Below are positions 45,389 to 54,197 of a stretch of 64,000 nucleotides of DNA, one piece after another. Each line of letters starts with the position of its first letter. Position 1 is the stretch's first letter. The notes under the pieces were generated by a model, which saw only the letters and a program-made list of their open reading frames with translations, searched no databases and was not told where the DNA came from. Origin of the DNA: Halomonas huangheensis (lineage in GTDB: Bacteria > Pseudomonadota > Gammaproteobacteria > Pseudomonadales > Halomonadaceae); assembly GCF_001431725.1 (NCBI RefSeq), contig NZ_CP013106.1, positions 2,914,001 to 2,978,000 of the forward strand. Direction: 5' to 3'. A program made the position numbers and the translations under genes.

Positions 45389-46458
45389 CGTCTTCTCATG
45401 CCTCTGATCATGATCAGTGCGAAGGCCGGGGCACCAATCAGCGAGGTGATGACACCGATCGGCAATACCTGCCCTGACACCAGCGTGCGCGAGAGGATAT
45501 CCGAGCCGATCAGAAAAACCGCACCGGCCAGTGCCGAAGCCGGTACCAGACGAGTGTGACGACTACCGACGATAAAGCGCATGGCATGTGGGATCACCAG
45601 TCCGACGAAGCCGATGGCACCGACCATCGAGACCATGACTGCAGTCACCAATGCCATGCTGACAATCAACACGCTGCGCACCGGGCGCACAGCAATCCCC
45701 ATCGAGGCGGCACTATCGGCACCAAAGGTGAAGACATCCAGAGCCCGCCTGTGCCACAGGCATATCAACAGCCCCGCTAGCGCCGTGGGCACCGCCAGCA
45801 CCACGTCGTCCCAGCGTACGCCGGAGAGATTGCCCAGCAACCAGAACATGATGCTGCGGGCCTGCTCGGCACTGGCAGATTTGGCGATCATGAAGGCAGT
45901 CAAGGCGCTGAACAGTTGTGAGCCGGCAATACCGGCGAGAATGATGACTCCGTTCGCCTGGCTGCTACGCCCGCTCCAGGCACCACCGCTGGCCACATGG
46001 GCCAACAGCACCACCAGAGCAAACGCCAGCCCGGCCCCGGCAAAGGCGCCTGCCGAGAGAGTGAAAGCGCCGGCACCGATACCGACGACAGTCACGGCCA
46101 CCGCGCCGGTCGAGGCACCCGCCGATATTCCCATCAGATACGGATCGGCCAGCGGATTGCGTAATAGTGCCTGCAGAACGACACCGGCCAGCGCCAGCCC
46201 GGCACCGCAGCCAGCGGCAACGATGGCACGACTCAGACGGTAGTTCCAGATGATGCCAGCATCTATCCGATCGACCACATAGTTCGCACCCAACAACTGA
46301 TTGGCCAACACCTTGAGGACAGTCGCCATCGAGATCGATGTCTCTCCGATAGCGGTGCCGGCAATCAATGCGCCAAACAGGATCAGCGGCGTCAACCACA
46401 CCCAACGCCAACGGAACTCCCTCGGCAGCGCCAGGGAAACAAGTGCAGTATTCATCAT
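45385..46458 (-). CDS. FecCD-type ABC transporter permease
   Basis: This 357-residue permease has about ten helices. Blocks are NYRLSRAIVAAGCGAGLALA, LQALLRNPLADPYLMGISAG and GAIGFVGLVIPHAMRFIVG. It overlaps both neighbours by four bases. It is related to btuC in this window but diverged and belongs to a separate operon. Substrate unknown. Confidence 0.9.
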   Translation of the reverse strand: MMNTALVSLALPREFRWRWVWLTPLILFGALIAGTAIGETSISMATVLKVLANQLLGANYVVDRIDAGIIWNYRLSRAIVAAGCGAGLALAGVVLQALLRNPLADPYLMGISAGASTGAVAVTVVGIGAGAFTLSAGAFAGAGLAFALVVLLAHVASGGAWSGRSSQANGVIILAGIAGSQLFSALTAFMIAKSASAEQARSIMFWLLGNLSGVRWDDVVLAVPTALAGLLICLWHRRALDVFTFGADSAASMGIAVRPVRSVLIVSMALVTAVMVSMVGAIGFVGLVIPHAMRFIVGSRHTRLVPASALAGAVFLIGSDILSRTLVSGQVLPIGVITSLIGAPAFALIMIRGMRRR

Positions 46459-47471
46459 GGTGACAAGGACATGGTCGACAGGGCATCGGCCAATGTCTCG
46501 AGGCCGAAAATCGTCCGCATGGTCGCACTCATGGCGTGGGCATCCATTTCCACAATATGTCCATTCCTTACCGCCGACATTTCACGGGCCACAGGATCGC
46601 TGTGCAGAAAATCAAGCTTACTCTCGACATCATCGGCAGGATAACGGCGGCGATCCATACGCGCGACCACAATGATGTCCGGATCAGCTCTGGCGATGGT
46701 CTCCCAGCCGACGGTAGGCCACTCCTCATCGGATTCAATCACATTGCGAATGCCGAGCTTGTCCATCATGTAACCCGGCGCCCCCAGACGGCCAGCGACA
46801 TAAGGATCAGTCGCCGCATCAGGAGACGAGAACCAGAACACCGCCGACAGATCGTCCGGGAGCTCAAGCCCTTCAGCGCGGGTGATGGCACGGCTCTCAC
46901 GAGACTTGAGCTCTGCGACCAGCGCATCGCCCTGCTGCCGGGCATCCATGATCATCGCCAGCTCGGTGATGCCCTTGTAGATCGAGTCCGTGGAAAAGGC
47001 GGCGACGCGGGTACCGTCACCACCGGTGGCATTATTCTTGGTATCGCAATCGGCGGGCATGATGTAGCTGGCGATGCCCAAGTCATGAAATTGGCTCCGG
47101 GTGGCAACGCTGCCAGTGGGGCCGACATGCCACTCATACTGGACAGCGACAAGATCGGGTTTACGATTCACCACTGCTTCGAAGCTGGGATCATTGTCGG
47201 CAATACGCTCGATACCGGCATTGATCTCACGGAACTGCGGCAATACCGGGTTGAACCACACCGAGGTGCCGACAACCTTGTCACCCTCCCCCAACGCATA
47301 GAGGATTTCGGTGGCGGATTGTCCGATCGTCACCACCCGCTCCGGTGCCGATACGAAGCTGATCTCTCTGCCACAGTTGGCGAGAGACAACGGATAATCG
47401 TCAGAGTCTGCCATGGCAAGGGTAGCGGGCAGAATAGACAACATTGCCAGAGCGTGACACGCGAGCTTCAT
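46455..47471 (-). CDS. FecB/TroA-type ABC transporter substrate-binding protein
   Basis: This 338-residue periplasmic binding protein has a signal peptide ending near LAMADSDD. The class III pattern shows in APERVVTIGQSATEILYALG, VVGTSVWFNPVLPQF and KPDLVAVQYEWHVG. Late helices contain DPDIIVVARMDRRRYPADD. It overlaps the permease by four bases and heads the importer operon. Its ligand cannot be read from sequence. A palindromic AT-rich element lies upstream. Confidence 0.87.
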   Translation of the reverse strand: MKLACHALAMLSILPATLAMADSDDYPLSLANCGREISFVSAPERVVTIGQSATEILYALGEGDKVVGTSVWFNPVLPQFREINAGIERIADNDPSFEAVVNRKPDLVAVQYEWHVGPTGSVATRSQFHDLGIASYIMPADCDTKNNATGGDGTRVAAFSTDSIYKGITELAMIMDARQQGDALVAELKSRESRAITRAEGLELPDDLSAVFWFSSPDAATDPYVAGRLGAPGYMMDKLGIRNVIESDEEWPTVGWETIARADPDIIVVARMDRRRYPADDVESKLDFLHSDPVAREMSAVRNGHIVEMDAHAMSATMRTIFGLETLADALSTMSLSP

Positions 47472-47542
47472 GTATCGATATCCAGGTGGCGGAAATGGAG
47501 TACCCTATTCGAGGCAGTTACTAATATACATTAAACACATTA

Positions 47543-47560
47543 GTTATGATATAACATAAC
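47543..47560. promoter_or_regulatory. Inverted repeat in the divergent promoter of the ABC importer
   Basis: GTTATG-ATATAA-CATAAC is a 6-bp inverted repeat with a 6-base spacer, inside a very AT-rich 100-base region between the importer and the radical SAM gene. The halves resemble molybdate-regulator (ModE) half-sites, but the spacing differs from the known operator. Confidence 0.4.
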
Positions 47561-47650
47561 AAAAATATCGAACTGATTACAACAGCACCCTTTGTGCCCA
47601 TATCGATATTGCAGCCCCGAGCATAAACTATATATTTATACATATACCCA

Positions 47651-48739
47651 ATGGCAGAGAGCACGATCATGGGCTCAGATACCTCCCGGCCAGCCTACAA
47701 GGGGCGCGGCGCTACCCTCGACCCAGCCAATCGCTTCGCACCAACCCACAGTGAAGCGGTGGATGACGGCTGGTGGCAGGAACCCGCAGAGACACGCATC
47801 GCCACGGTTATCGCCGAGGAACAGGCACGTAGTGCGCTGTCCTGGAACCGTTCGCCGGATCTACCCTTTGACCGTTCCCTCAACCCCTATCGCGGCTGCG
47901 AACACGGCTGTATCTATTGTTACGCCAGACCGAGTCATGCCTATTGGGACATGTCACCGGGGCTGGACTTCGAGACCAGGTTGATTGCCCGCACCGGGCT
48001 GGTGGAACGCCTGCGCGAAGAGCTCTGCAAACCAGGCTATGAGTGCCGTCCCATCAACCTGTCCGGCAATACCGATTGCTATCAACCCATCGAGGCGGAT
48101 CTGGGTACGACTCGTGAACTGCTTGAGCTGTTGCTGGAGTGCCGACATCCGCTGACGATCGTCACCAAGGGCAGTCTCGTTCTACGCGACCTTGATCTGC
48201 TGACTGAAATGGCACGCCACCGATTGGTACAGGTCTTCGTCAGTCTGACCAGTCTGGATCGCGACCTGAAACGCCACCTCGAACCGCGAGCGGCAAGTCC
48301 CGAAGCACGCCTCAAGGTCATTGCCAGCCTCAATCGAGCTGGTGTCCCGGCGGGAACCCTGATTTCGCCTGTGATTCCGGGGCTCACCGATCATGAAATG
48401 GAGCGCTTGCTGGCCGCTGCCCACGATGCCGGAGCAGTCAGCGCCAGTTGGATGCTGCTGCGCCTGCCGCTGGAAGTCGCGCCACTGTTCGAAGACTGGC
48501 TGGCCACGCATTATCCAGAGCGTGCAGGCCGAGTCATGAGTCTTATCCGGCAATGCCGAGGCGGCGCCGAATATGACAGTCGCTTCGGACACCGTATGCG
48601 TGGTGAGGGAGTATGTGCCGAGCTACTCTCGCAGCGCTTCCAGAAGGCATGTCGGCGCCTTGGTCTACCTGGCCGCACGCCATACACCCTCGATACCAAC
48701 GCTTTCCGTCCGCCGCATGTTCAGGGCAGTCTATTCTGA
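47651..48739 (+). CDS. PA0069-family radical SAM protein
   Basis: This 362-residue protein has the [4Fe-4S]/SAM motif CEHGCIYC (Cys83, Cys87, Cys90) in NPYRGCEHGCIYCYARPSHA. GNTDCYQPIEADLGTTRELL, VTKGSLVLRD and FVSLTSLD then follow, a pattern shared with spore photoproduct-lyase-like proteins of the PA0069/Rv2578c group. Its reaction is not established. ATG at 47651 has no clear binding site; ATG at 47669 is an alternative. It is divergent from the ABC importer and 144 bases before the sulfite dehydrogenase genes. Confidence 0.9.
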   Translation: MAESTIMGSDTSRPAYKGRGATLDPANRFAPTHSEAVDDGWWQEPAETRIATVIAEEQARSALSWNRSPDLPFDRSLNPYRGCEHGCIYCYARPSHAYWDMSPGLDFETRLIARTGLVERLREELCKPGYECRPINLSGNTDCYQPIEADLGTTRELLELLLECRHPLTIVTKGSLVLRDLDLLTEMARHRLVQVFVSLTSLDRDLKRHLEPRAASPEARLKVIASLNRAGVPAGTLISPVIPGLTDHEMERLLAAAHDAGAVSASWMLLRLPLEVAPLFEDWLATHYPERAGRVMSLIRQCRGGAEYDSRFGHRMRGEGVCAELLSQRFQKACRRLGLPGRTPYTLDTNAFRPPHVQGSLF

Positions 48740-48840
48740 GTGCTGTCGCTGTGCTCACGGTACACGTTCACATCAGATCGCCAGATTCAGCACAGTCGCT
48801 TTTCTCCGTGCTCGTCCAGGCTATGCTTTATATGGAATAA

Positions 48841-48864
48841 CTATATAACGATATAACGATATAG
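48841..48864. promoter_or_regulatory. Short AT-rich repeat element upstream of the sulfite dehydrogenase
   Basis: Two perfect 8-bp units TATAACGA (48844-48851, 48852-48859) are flanked by CTATAT and ATATAG, which face each other. The element ends 20 bases before the sulfite dehydrogenase start. It contains CGTTATAT on the other strand, like a ModE half-site. Confidence 0.4.
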
Positions 48865-48883
48865 CAGTGTATGGAGAGCCATA

Positions 48884-50203
48884 ATGGACAAGAAACAGGA
48901 ACAGGGGATTCATGCGCTTTACGCCCGAGACCCTGTTGAAGCGGACCGTTTACTGTGGGGACGCAAGGCCCAACCCGTAACAAGACGCGGCTTTCTGAAG
49001 CGCTCCGGACTAGCAGCCATGGCAGCAGCGTTGGGATCAGGTATCCCCTTTGCCCACTTGATGCCTCAGGGGCTGATTCCTGTAGCACTGGCCCAGAGCG
49101 ATGAGCCGTTCAGTATTGAGGGCAAGGAGGGGCTGACGGTCCTCAATGATCGTCCAATCAACGCCGAAACGCCTGCTCACTTGCTGGACGATGACATCAC
49201 GCCTGCTCGCTACATGTTCGTGCGCAACAACGGCACGCCGCCGCCACGCGAGGATATCGATCCCGACACGTGGACGCTGGAGATCGCCGGAGAATCCTGC
49301 CAGAACCCCACCACCTTCACCATTGCCGAGCTCAAGGAACGCTTCGAGACACACACCTATCAGTTGCAGATCGAATGCGGCGGCAATGGACGTAGCGAGT
49401 TCATCCCCGCTGCTGGTGGCAACCAGTGGACCATAGGAGCTGTCGCCTGCCCCACCTTCACCGGTGTCAGGTTGCGTGATGTGCTGGAGGCCTGTGGCAT
49501 TGCCGATGATGCGGTCTATATAGGCTATTACGGTGCGGACAAGAGTGTCAGCGTCGGCTCGGACAAGGCCCCGATCTCGCGTGGCGTGCCGATGAGCAAG
49601 GCGCTGGAGGATGAGTCGTTGATCGCCTGGGCGATGAATGACGAGGACATTCCCTACCAGAACGGCTATCCGCTGCGACTGGTCATGGGCGGCTGGCCCG
49701 GCTCGGTATCCGGCAAATGGCTCAGCAGAATCGTGATACGCAATCAGAAGCATGATGGCGCCAAGATGGCTCCGCCGTCCTACAGCGTGCCGAAACACCC
49801 GGTTGCCCCCGGTACCGAGCTCAGCGAGGAAGAGTTCGAGACCATCGAGACGATGCCGGTGAAGTCATTGATCACCTTCCCGCGCTCCGGCATCGAGCAT
49901 GCTCTCGATCAGTCGCTGGAAGTCCGTGGCCATGCCTGGGCTGGCGACCTGTCGGTCTCTACCGTTCACGTATCGATCGACTTCGGAGCCACCTGGCAGG
50001 AAGCATCTCTCAAGGATGCCCCCAATCGCCTCGCATGGCAGCGCTTCACTTCGGAAATCACTTTTCCCGAGCCCGGCTACTACGAGATATGGGCGCGCGC
50101 AGTGGACAATGAAGGACGCTCGCAACCCATGGTTCTACCGGGCTGGAACCCCAAGGGCTACCTCAACAATGCCTGTCATCGCATCGCGGTCCAGGTGGCC
50201 TGA
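48884..50203 (+). CDS. sorA: Periplasmic sulfite dehydrogenase, molybdenum subunit (SorA/SoxC type)
   Basis: This 439-residue molybdenum-cofactor enzyme has a twin-arginine export signal (TRRGFLKRS, Arg34-Arg35) and a hydrophobic stretch to about residue 72. The sulfite-oxidase fold follows, with the molybdenum-ligand cysteine in LQIECGGNGRSEF (Cys165). A Mo-co dimerisation domain begins near residue 315. It oxidises sulfite to sulfate, passing electrons to the cytochrome encoded 12 bases downstream. The start has GGAGAG upstream. SorA versus SoxC is inferred: the partner is a cytochrome c and no other sox genes are near. Confidence 0.92.
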   Translation: MDKKQEQGIHALYARDPVEADRLLWGRKAQPVTRRGFLKRSGLAAMAAALGSGIPFAHLMPQGLIPVALAQSDEPFSIEGKEGLTVLNDRPINAETPAHLLDDDITPARYMFVRNNGTPPPREDIDPDTWTLEIAGESCQNPTTFTIAELKERFETHTYQLQIECGGNGRSEFIPAAGGNQWTIGAVACPTFTGVRLRDVLEACGIADDAVYIGYYGADKSVSVGSDKAPISRGVPMSKALEDESLIAWAMNDEDIPYQNGYPLRLVMGGWPGSVSGKWLSRIVIRNQKHDGAKMAPPSYSVPKHPVAPGTELSEEEFETIETMPVKSLITFPRSGIEHALDQSLEVRGHAWAGDLSVSTVHVSIDFGATWQEASLKDAPNRLAWQRFTSEITFPEPGYYEIWARAVDNEGRSQPMVLPGWNPKGYLNNACHRIAVQVA

Positions 50204-50215
50204 GGAGCTGAGATC

Positions 50216-50629
50216 ATGGCGCCATTACGCTATCACATCATCGGCCTGGTCATTGTGCTGACGGCAGGCTTTTCCATGGCGAGCCAGGCGGCGGAAGATA
50301 CTGACCTGCCGCTGGACCCCGACAGCGGTCTGGTAATGGCCGAAGGCTGGGAAATCGTCAAGGGTCACTGCACGGTGTGCCACTCCGCACGGCTGGTAAC
50401 CCAGAACCGCGGTAGCCGCTCACACTGGGCCGATACCATCAAGTGGATGCAGGAAACTCAGGGCCTATGGCCATTCAGCCCCGAGATGGAAGACACCATC
50501 CTCACCTACCTGGCAACGCATTATGGCCCGTCAACGGAGGCACGCCGCCAGCCGCTGCCACCCCGACTGATGCCTCCCTCCCCTACCAATTCTGGAGAGA
50601 CAGAAACGGCTGACAGTCCTTCTTCATGA
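50216..50629 (+). CDS. sorB: Sulfite dehydrogenase cytochrome c subunit (SorB-like)
   Basis: This 137-residue protein has a signal peptide (cleavage near SQAAED) and one haem c motif, CTVCH (Cys52, Cys55, His56). The haem is followed by SARLVTQNRGSRSHWADTIK and WPFSPEMEDTILTYLATHYG. The last ~30 residues are low-complexity Pro/Ser/Glu. It takes electrons from the molybdenum subunit encoded just upstream. The 12-base gap implies one operon. Its family is the small monohaem cytochrome type. Confidence 0.88.
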   Translation: MAPLRYHIIGLVIVLTAGFSMASQAAEDTDLPLDPDSGLVMAEGWEIVKGHCTVCHSARLVTQNRGSRSHWADTIKWMQETQGLWPFSPEMEDTILTYLATHYGPSTEARRQPLPPRLMPPSPTNSGETETADSPSS

Positions 50630-50645
50630 GGGCAACGCGGTTCAA

Positions 50646-50681
50646 GACGCGTCGAGCCAGCAGTTACTGGCTCGACGCGTC
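50646..50681. terminator. Perfect 15-bp hairpin after the sulfite dehydrogenase operon
   Basis: GACGCGTCGAGCCAG (50646-50660) and CTGGCTCGACGCGTC (50667-50681) are exact complements with a six-base loop. There is no T-run on either strand, so it could be an RNA-stabilising stem or a terminator shared by convergent genes. Confidence 0.6.
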
Positions 50682-50790
50682 ACGCAGGTCCAGATGAATC
50701 TCGCAACGCTCGATCAACTCGGCCTTGAGTTCCGTTTCTCGCCAGGGCTCTTCCAACGCTAGACATTGCCATGGCTGGAGGGCACGAGTA

Positions 50791-51657
50791 TCAGACGGTG
50801 AGGCGAATCTCGTAGCCGGTATACTTGCGCAGATTGATCACGCCGGTGTCGAAGATCAGATACTGGCCCTTGATCCCCATCAAACGTCCACCGACTCGGG
50901 GAGTCTTGTCGAGGTTATGCGATGTGACCTTGGTGGGATATTCGAGTACCGGATACTCGAACTGCTGGGCGACTTCGTCCAACTCGCGAATGGCTTGTTC
51001 ACCAAAGCGCTGACGCAACTCGTCCAGGCCATCGCTCATTTCGCCCAATAGACGATCACGCTCGGCCGCCAGGTCCAGTTCGGCCACCTCGCCTTTGAGC
51101 ATCGCTCGCCAGTTGGTGCGATCAGACACCAACTGCTTGAACAGCACTTCGACCAGTCCCGATTGTAGACGAGTGTCCACGGCGAGGATCGGTAGCGCCT
51201 GAATGGCCCCCTGATCCAGCCAGCGCGTCGGCATCTGCGTGGCTCGGGTGATCCCGACCTTGAGTCCCGACGAATTGGCCAGATAGATGATATGCGGCTG
51301 AAAACAGAAGCGCAGCCCCCAATCAGGCTCGCGACAGGTGCCCACGTGGAAATGGCAAAGCTCCGGCTTCATGATGCAGGTGTCACACTGCGCCAGCCCC
51401 TTGAAACAAGGGTAGCAGTAGCCCTGGCCGAAGCTCTTGCGTGTTGCCCGGCCACAGTGGGTGCAGGCAATGGCTCCAGTCCACTCGAGCTGCAGCGACC
51501 TACCCAGATATTTATTCAGGGCAAGGCGCTGCTCTCCGGCACGCAAGGTATATTGTGCAGGAGACCCAAGCGCCGGGGAGCCGGGCTCGGTCGCCATCTT
51601 CTGCAGACAACCGCTGGCAACAATTTCCTTTACATCCAGCTCAGTCACGAGCGGCAT
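50791..51657 (-). CDS. DUF2797 family protein
   Basis: This 288-residue protein fits DUF2797. Cysteine/histidine motifs suggest metal binding: ACTHCGRATRKSFGQGYCYP, CDTCIMKPELCHFH and GTCREPDW. QPHIIYLANSSGLKVGITRA resembles a GIY-YIG-like nuclease strand. Function is unknown. ATG at 51657 overlaps the DUF1315 gene by 17 bases, so the two are co-transcribed. Confidence 0.85.
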   Translation of the reverse strand: MPLVTELDVKEIVASGCLQKMATEPGSPALGSPAQYTLRAGEQRLALNKYLGRSLQLEWTGAIACTHCGRATRKSFGQGYCYPCFKGLAQCDTCIMKPELCHFHVGTCREPDWGLRFCFQPHIIYLANSSGLKVGITRATQMPTRWLDQGAIQALPILAVDTRLQSGLVEVLFKQLVSDRTNWRAMLKGEVAELDLAAERDRLLGEMSDGLDELRQRFGEQAIRELDEVAQQFEYPVLEYPTKVTSHNLDKTPRVGGRLMGIKGQYLIFDTGVINLRKYTGYEIRLTV

Positions 51658-51925
51658 CCCGTGCCAGCCCGGCTAGAGCAGGGTCCACATCGGTGCCGCT
51701 TGAAGCACTACCACAGGTACGCTGTTCCAGATAGCCAACACGCTGGTCGTCCGGCACCTGGTTGTCGATCTCGTAACGGATCACGGCTTCCAGACACAGC
51801 TCTGTCTGTTCAGCCGTCAGCATGCGGCCATCCGGCCACTTGCGCAGTGACACCGCCTGTTTGAGGCTCTCGTAGATCGCCGGAGTCATCTGGGAAATCA
51901 TGCGTTCGAAGGTCATATCGCTCAT
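51641..51925 (-). CDS. DUF1315 family protein (YeaC-like)
   Basis: This 94-residue protein has the YeaC/DUF1315 block FERMISQMTPAIYESLKQAV, then LRKWPDGRMLTAEQTELCLE and AVIRYEI. Function is unknown. The start at 51925 has AGGAC upstream; an earlier frame extension into the rhomboid gene is not coding. It lies 14 bases downstream of the rhomboid gene. Confidence 0.87.
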   Translation of the reverse strand: MSDMTFERMISQMTPAIYESLKQAVSLRKWPDGRMLTAEQTELCLEAVIRYEIDNQVPDDQRVGYLEQRTCGSASSGTDVDPALAGLARDAARD

Positions 51926-51938
51926 TACTGGCGTCCTG

Positions 51939-52781
51939 TTACTGTGCCGATTTCCGGGAATGATACCAGCCCAGCACCAGGCCCACGAGCAGACCGCCGA
52001 GGTGCGCCTCATTGGCGACGTTGCCAAAGCCTACGAAGCCAGCAAAGTTGGTCATGGTGAATACCATCCAGATCAGCATGAACACCACCAGTGCCTGGGG
52101 TACGAAGAACCCACTCTGCGGGGCACGCCGAGACATCAGCCACACATAGGCAAGCAATGCGTAGACCACGCCAGACATCCCGCCAAACAACACTGTCCCA
52201 GCGACATACTGCGCAACATTGGCGCCGACCCCAGCCACCAGCACAATCAGCAACATCCGCCTTGAGCCATGCAGCGCTTCAACCTGACGGCCGAAATACC
52301 ATACCCACATCAGATTGAAGATCAGATGCATCCAGCCAAAGTGCAGGAAGGCTGGAGACAACAATCGCCACACCTGCCCTGATGCAAGGCTATCGAGCAG
52401 ACTGCCGGTGACCAGGCTGCCACCGTTGATTCCCAGAGGCACAATGGCCAGCCACACCAGCACCAGGTCCCCCCAGATGGCCATGGCCGCAAACACCGCC
52501 AGACACAGCACCAGGGTTGCCAGAGTGACCGGCACCTGACGCGCAATACTCCGCCATTGGACAAGCTGGTTGGAGGAGGCACCAGCTACTGGCGTCAAGG
52601 GTTCGCCCTTCTGCCAGCGCATGATCAAGTCCATGGCCGACTGATGGTGGTCGGGGTCCACCAGCCACAACACCTGCCCTTCGTCCTCATCCGTGAAGCG
52701 ATGCCCGATATGATGTGCCCATAGCGCCTGGCGCAGGTCGCGAATATCGGTTCCATGGGGGATCATCAAGACCCGAAACAT
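51939..52781 (-). CDS. glpG: Rhomboid intramembrane serine protease (GlpG type)
   Basis: This 280-residue protein has the GlpG cytosolic N-terminal domain (residues ~1-75) followed by six membrane helices. The catalytic serine is in GGMSGVVYALL (Ser203) and the histidine in NEAHLGGLLVG (His260). WRLLSPAFLHFGWMHLIFNL contains the conserved HxxxN-type loop. It cleaves membrane proteins within or near helices. The start at 52781 has AGGAG upstream; the ATG six codons further up is unsupported. It heads the glpG-DUF1315-DUF2797 string. Confidence 0.93.
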   Translation of the reverse strand: MFRVLMIPHGTDIRDLRQALWAHHIGHRFTDEDEGQVLWLVDPDHHQSAMDLIMRWQKGEPLTPVAGASSNQLVQWRSIARQVPVTLATLVLCLAVFAAMAIWGDLVLVWLAIVPLGINGGSLVTGSLLDSLASGQVWRLLSPAFLHFGWMHLIFNLMWVWYFGRQVEALHGSRRMLLIVLVAGVGANVAQYVAGTVLFGGMSGVVYALLAYVWLMSRRAPQSGFFVPQALVVFMLIWMVFTMTNFAGFVGFGNVANEAHLGGLLVGLVLGWYHSRKSAQ

Positions 52782-53197
52782 AGTGACTCCTGCACTCAAA
52801 AGCGGCGATACACTCGGTGTTCAACCCCGAGTTCCCTGCGATCTGAAACTGCCTTTCCCGCAACTTTCCATCACGAAGCTATCTGGAGAAGCTCTCTGGC
52901 CCGGAAGGTTGTTGCTCGAAACGTTCATACAGAAAACTATCTCGCTCCAGTTTTCCGCTCCTGATCATTCTCGATGCAACAGTAATGCCCTGGCAATTGC
53001 CTCCGAGCAAGGCTGGCCGGCGGTATTTCGTGGCGAAGATTAATGGTTTAGCTGATGGCTGACGACCATGCACACAAAAAGTCCGGCGGAGGGGGCCGCC
53101 GGACGAAAGCAAGGGATCATTCAAGGGAACACCTGTTCTGACGCCGGTAACCAAAAAGGGTTCACTTGCCTGCCTGAAAAAGTTGTAACAATTTGTG
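52782..53197. other. Intergenic region with a minus-strand terminator
   Basis: No gene was recognised in these 416 bases. The left half is near the rhomboid promoter. The right part holds the terminator of the phosphoesterase gene. Confidence 0.5.
53076..53104 (-). terminator. Rho-independent terminator of the nadK-phosphoesterase genes
   Basis: GTCCGGCGG (53081-53089) pairs with CCGCCGGAC (53096-53104). On the minus strand the stem is followed by TTTTTGTGTG, about 95 bases past the stop. Confidence 0.9.
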
Positions 53198-54196
53198 TCA
53201 ATCAAAATCGATCTCTCTCGGCATAGGTCGCGCGGTGGCATCACGAGGCACCGGTACCCAGACAAAATGGTCGGCTTCAAGGCGCTGCTCGAAGTTATAG
53301 CGATAAGCAACCAGCCGCCCATGCTTCACTGCGCTGTAGTCGAGGCAAGCGATATTCGGTGCCGGTAACGCTGGAACCCCCTCACACCAGTAGTGGCCAA
53401 TGAACAGCGGTGGCTCGTCCGGTGCGTAGTAACTCAAGGAGGCCCGTTCATCATCCGATAGAGGTTGCCGTTCCAGATCACTGGGTAGATTGTCTGGCTG
53501 GAACACCACATCTCCCCAGGTCACAGGGTCACGGACCCAGAAGTGAGTGCGGAAGCTGCGTCTAGTGAACCCATCGCCAGAGTGGATCACGACGCCTTCA
53601 GGCAAGTCGATCGACCCTCCTCGAGTCAGCCTCTCCAGGATACGGAACTCAAGAGTGCCCGGTAGTGAGGCCCGACACAGAAAAGCATCATCGATTCTTC
53701 CATCGGCATACTGGCTTCGCAGTTGTGCGATAAGTGCGTGATCCCAACAGGCGTGCACCACGCGAAAACCGTCAAATTCGAGGAACAGGGGAATATCGCG
53801 GAACCACGCCAGGGTCTCATCCCATTCCTGAGGATGGTCGTGATACTGCTCGAGTGTTTCCTTGATGATGCGGTTATGACGCGGAGTATGTGGGCGCAAC
53901 CATTCTCGCCCCAGTTCCGGGGGGGCCTTGAGTGTATAAGTAAGGGCATTGATCTCATGGTTGCCGAGAACGACGTAGGCCTGCCCTGCTTCAACCATAC
54001 GCCGTGCAATGCGCACAGCCAGACGAATACGCGGCCCGCGGTCAATGAGATCGCCGACAAAGATCACCTTGCGGCGCGGATGACGATAGACACCATTGCG
54101 CTGGTGATAGCCAAGACGTTCCAGCAGTACCGCCAACGTCGCACCACAACCGTGTATATCACCGATCAGGTCATAGCCTTCTACGGAAGCCTGCAC
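53198..54196 (-). CDS. Metallophosphoesterase (calcineurin-like)
   Basis: This 332-residue protein has the metal-site motifs LIGDIHGCGATL, IFVGDLIDRGPR and VVLGNHEINAL, with later HACWDH and GHYWCEG histidines. It resembles diadenosine-tetraphosphatase-like phosphoesterases; the substrate is unknown. GTG at 54196 follows the nadK stop directly, with GGGAG at correct spacing, so translation is coupled to NAD kinase. The frame is open upstream but lies inside nadK. A strong terminator follows. Confidence 0.87.
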   Translation of the reverse strand: MQASVEGYDLIGDIHGCGATLAVLLERLGYHQRNGVYRHPRRKVIFVGDLIDRGPRIRLAVRIARRMVEAGQAYVVLGNHEINALTYTLKAPPELGREWLRPHTPRHNRIIKETLEQYHDHPQEWDETLAWFRDIPLFLEFDGFRVVHACWDHALIAQLRSQYADGRIDDAFLCRASLPGTLEFRILERLTRGGSIDLPEGVVIHSGDGFTRRSFRTHFWVRDPVTWGDVVFQPDNLPSDLERQPLSDDERASLSYYAPDEPPLFIGHYWCEGVPALPAPNIACLDYSAVKHGRLVAYRYNFEQRLEADHFVWVPVPRDATARPMPREIDFD

Positions 54197-54197
54197 G

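Noticed and set aside
47521..47580. Iron-regulator (Fur) box before the ABC importer
   Set aside because: The AT-rich sequence does not match a GATAATGATAATCATTATC-type site; the dyad present is different.
50653..50790. Short minus-strand frame reading LEEPWRETELKAELIERCEI and on to a stop inside the 15-bp hairpin
   Set aside because: The composition looks protein-like, but there is no credible start codon or binding site and it ends within the stem. It could be the tail of a decayed gene.
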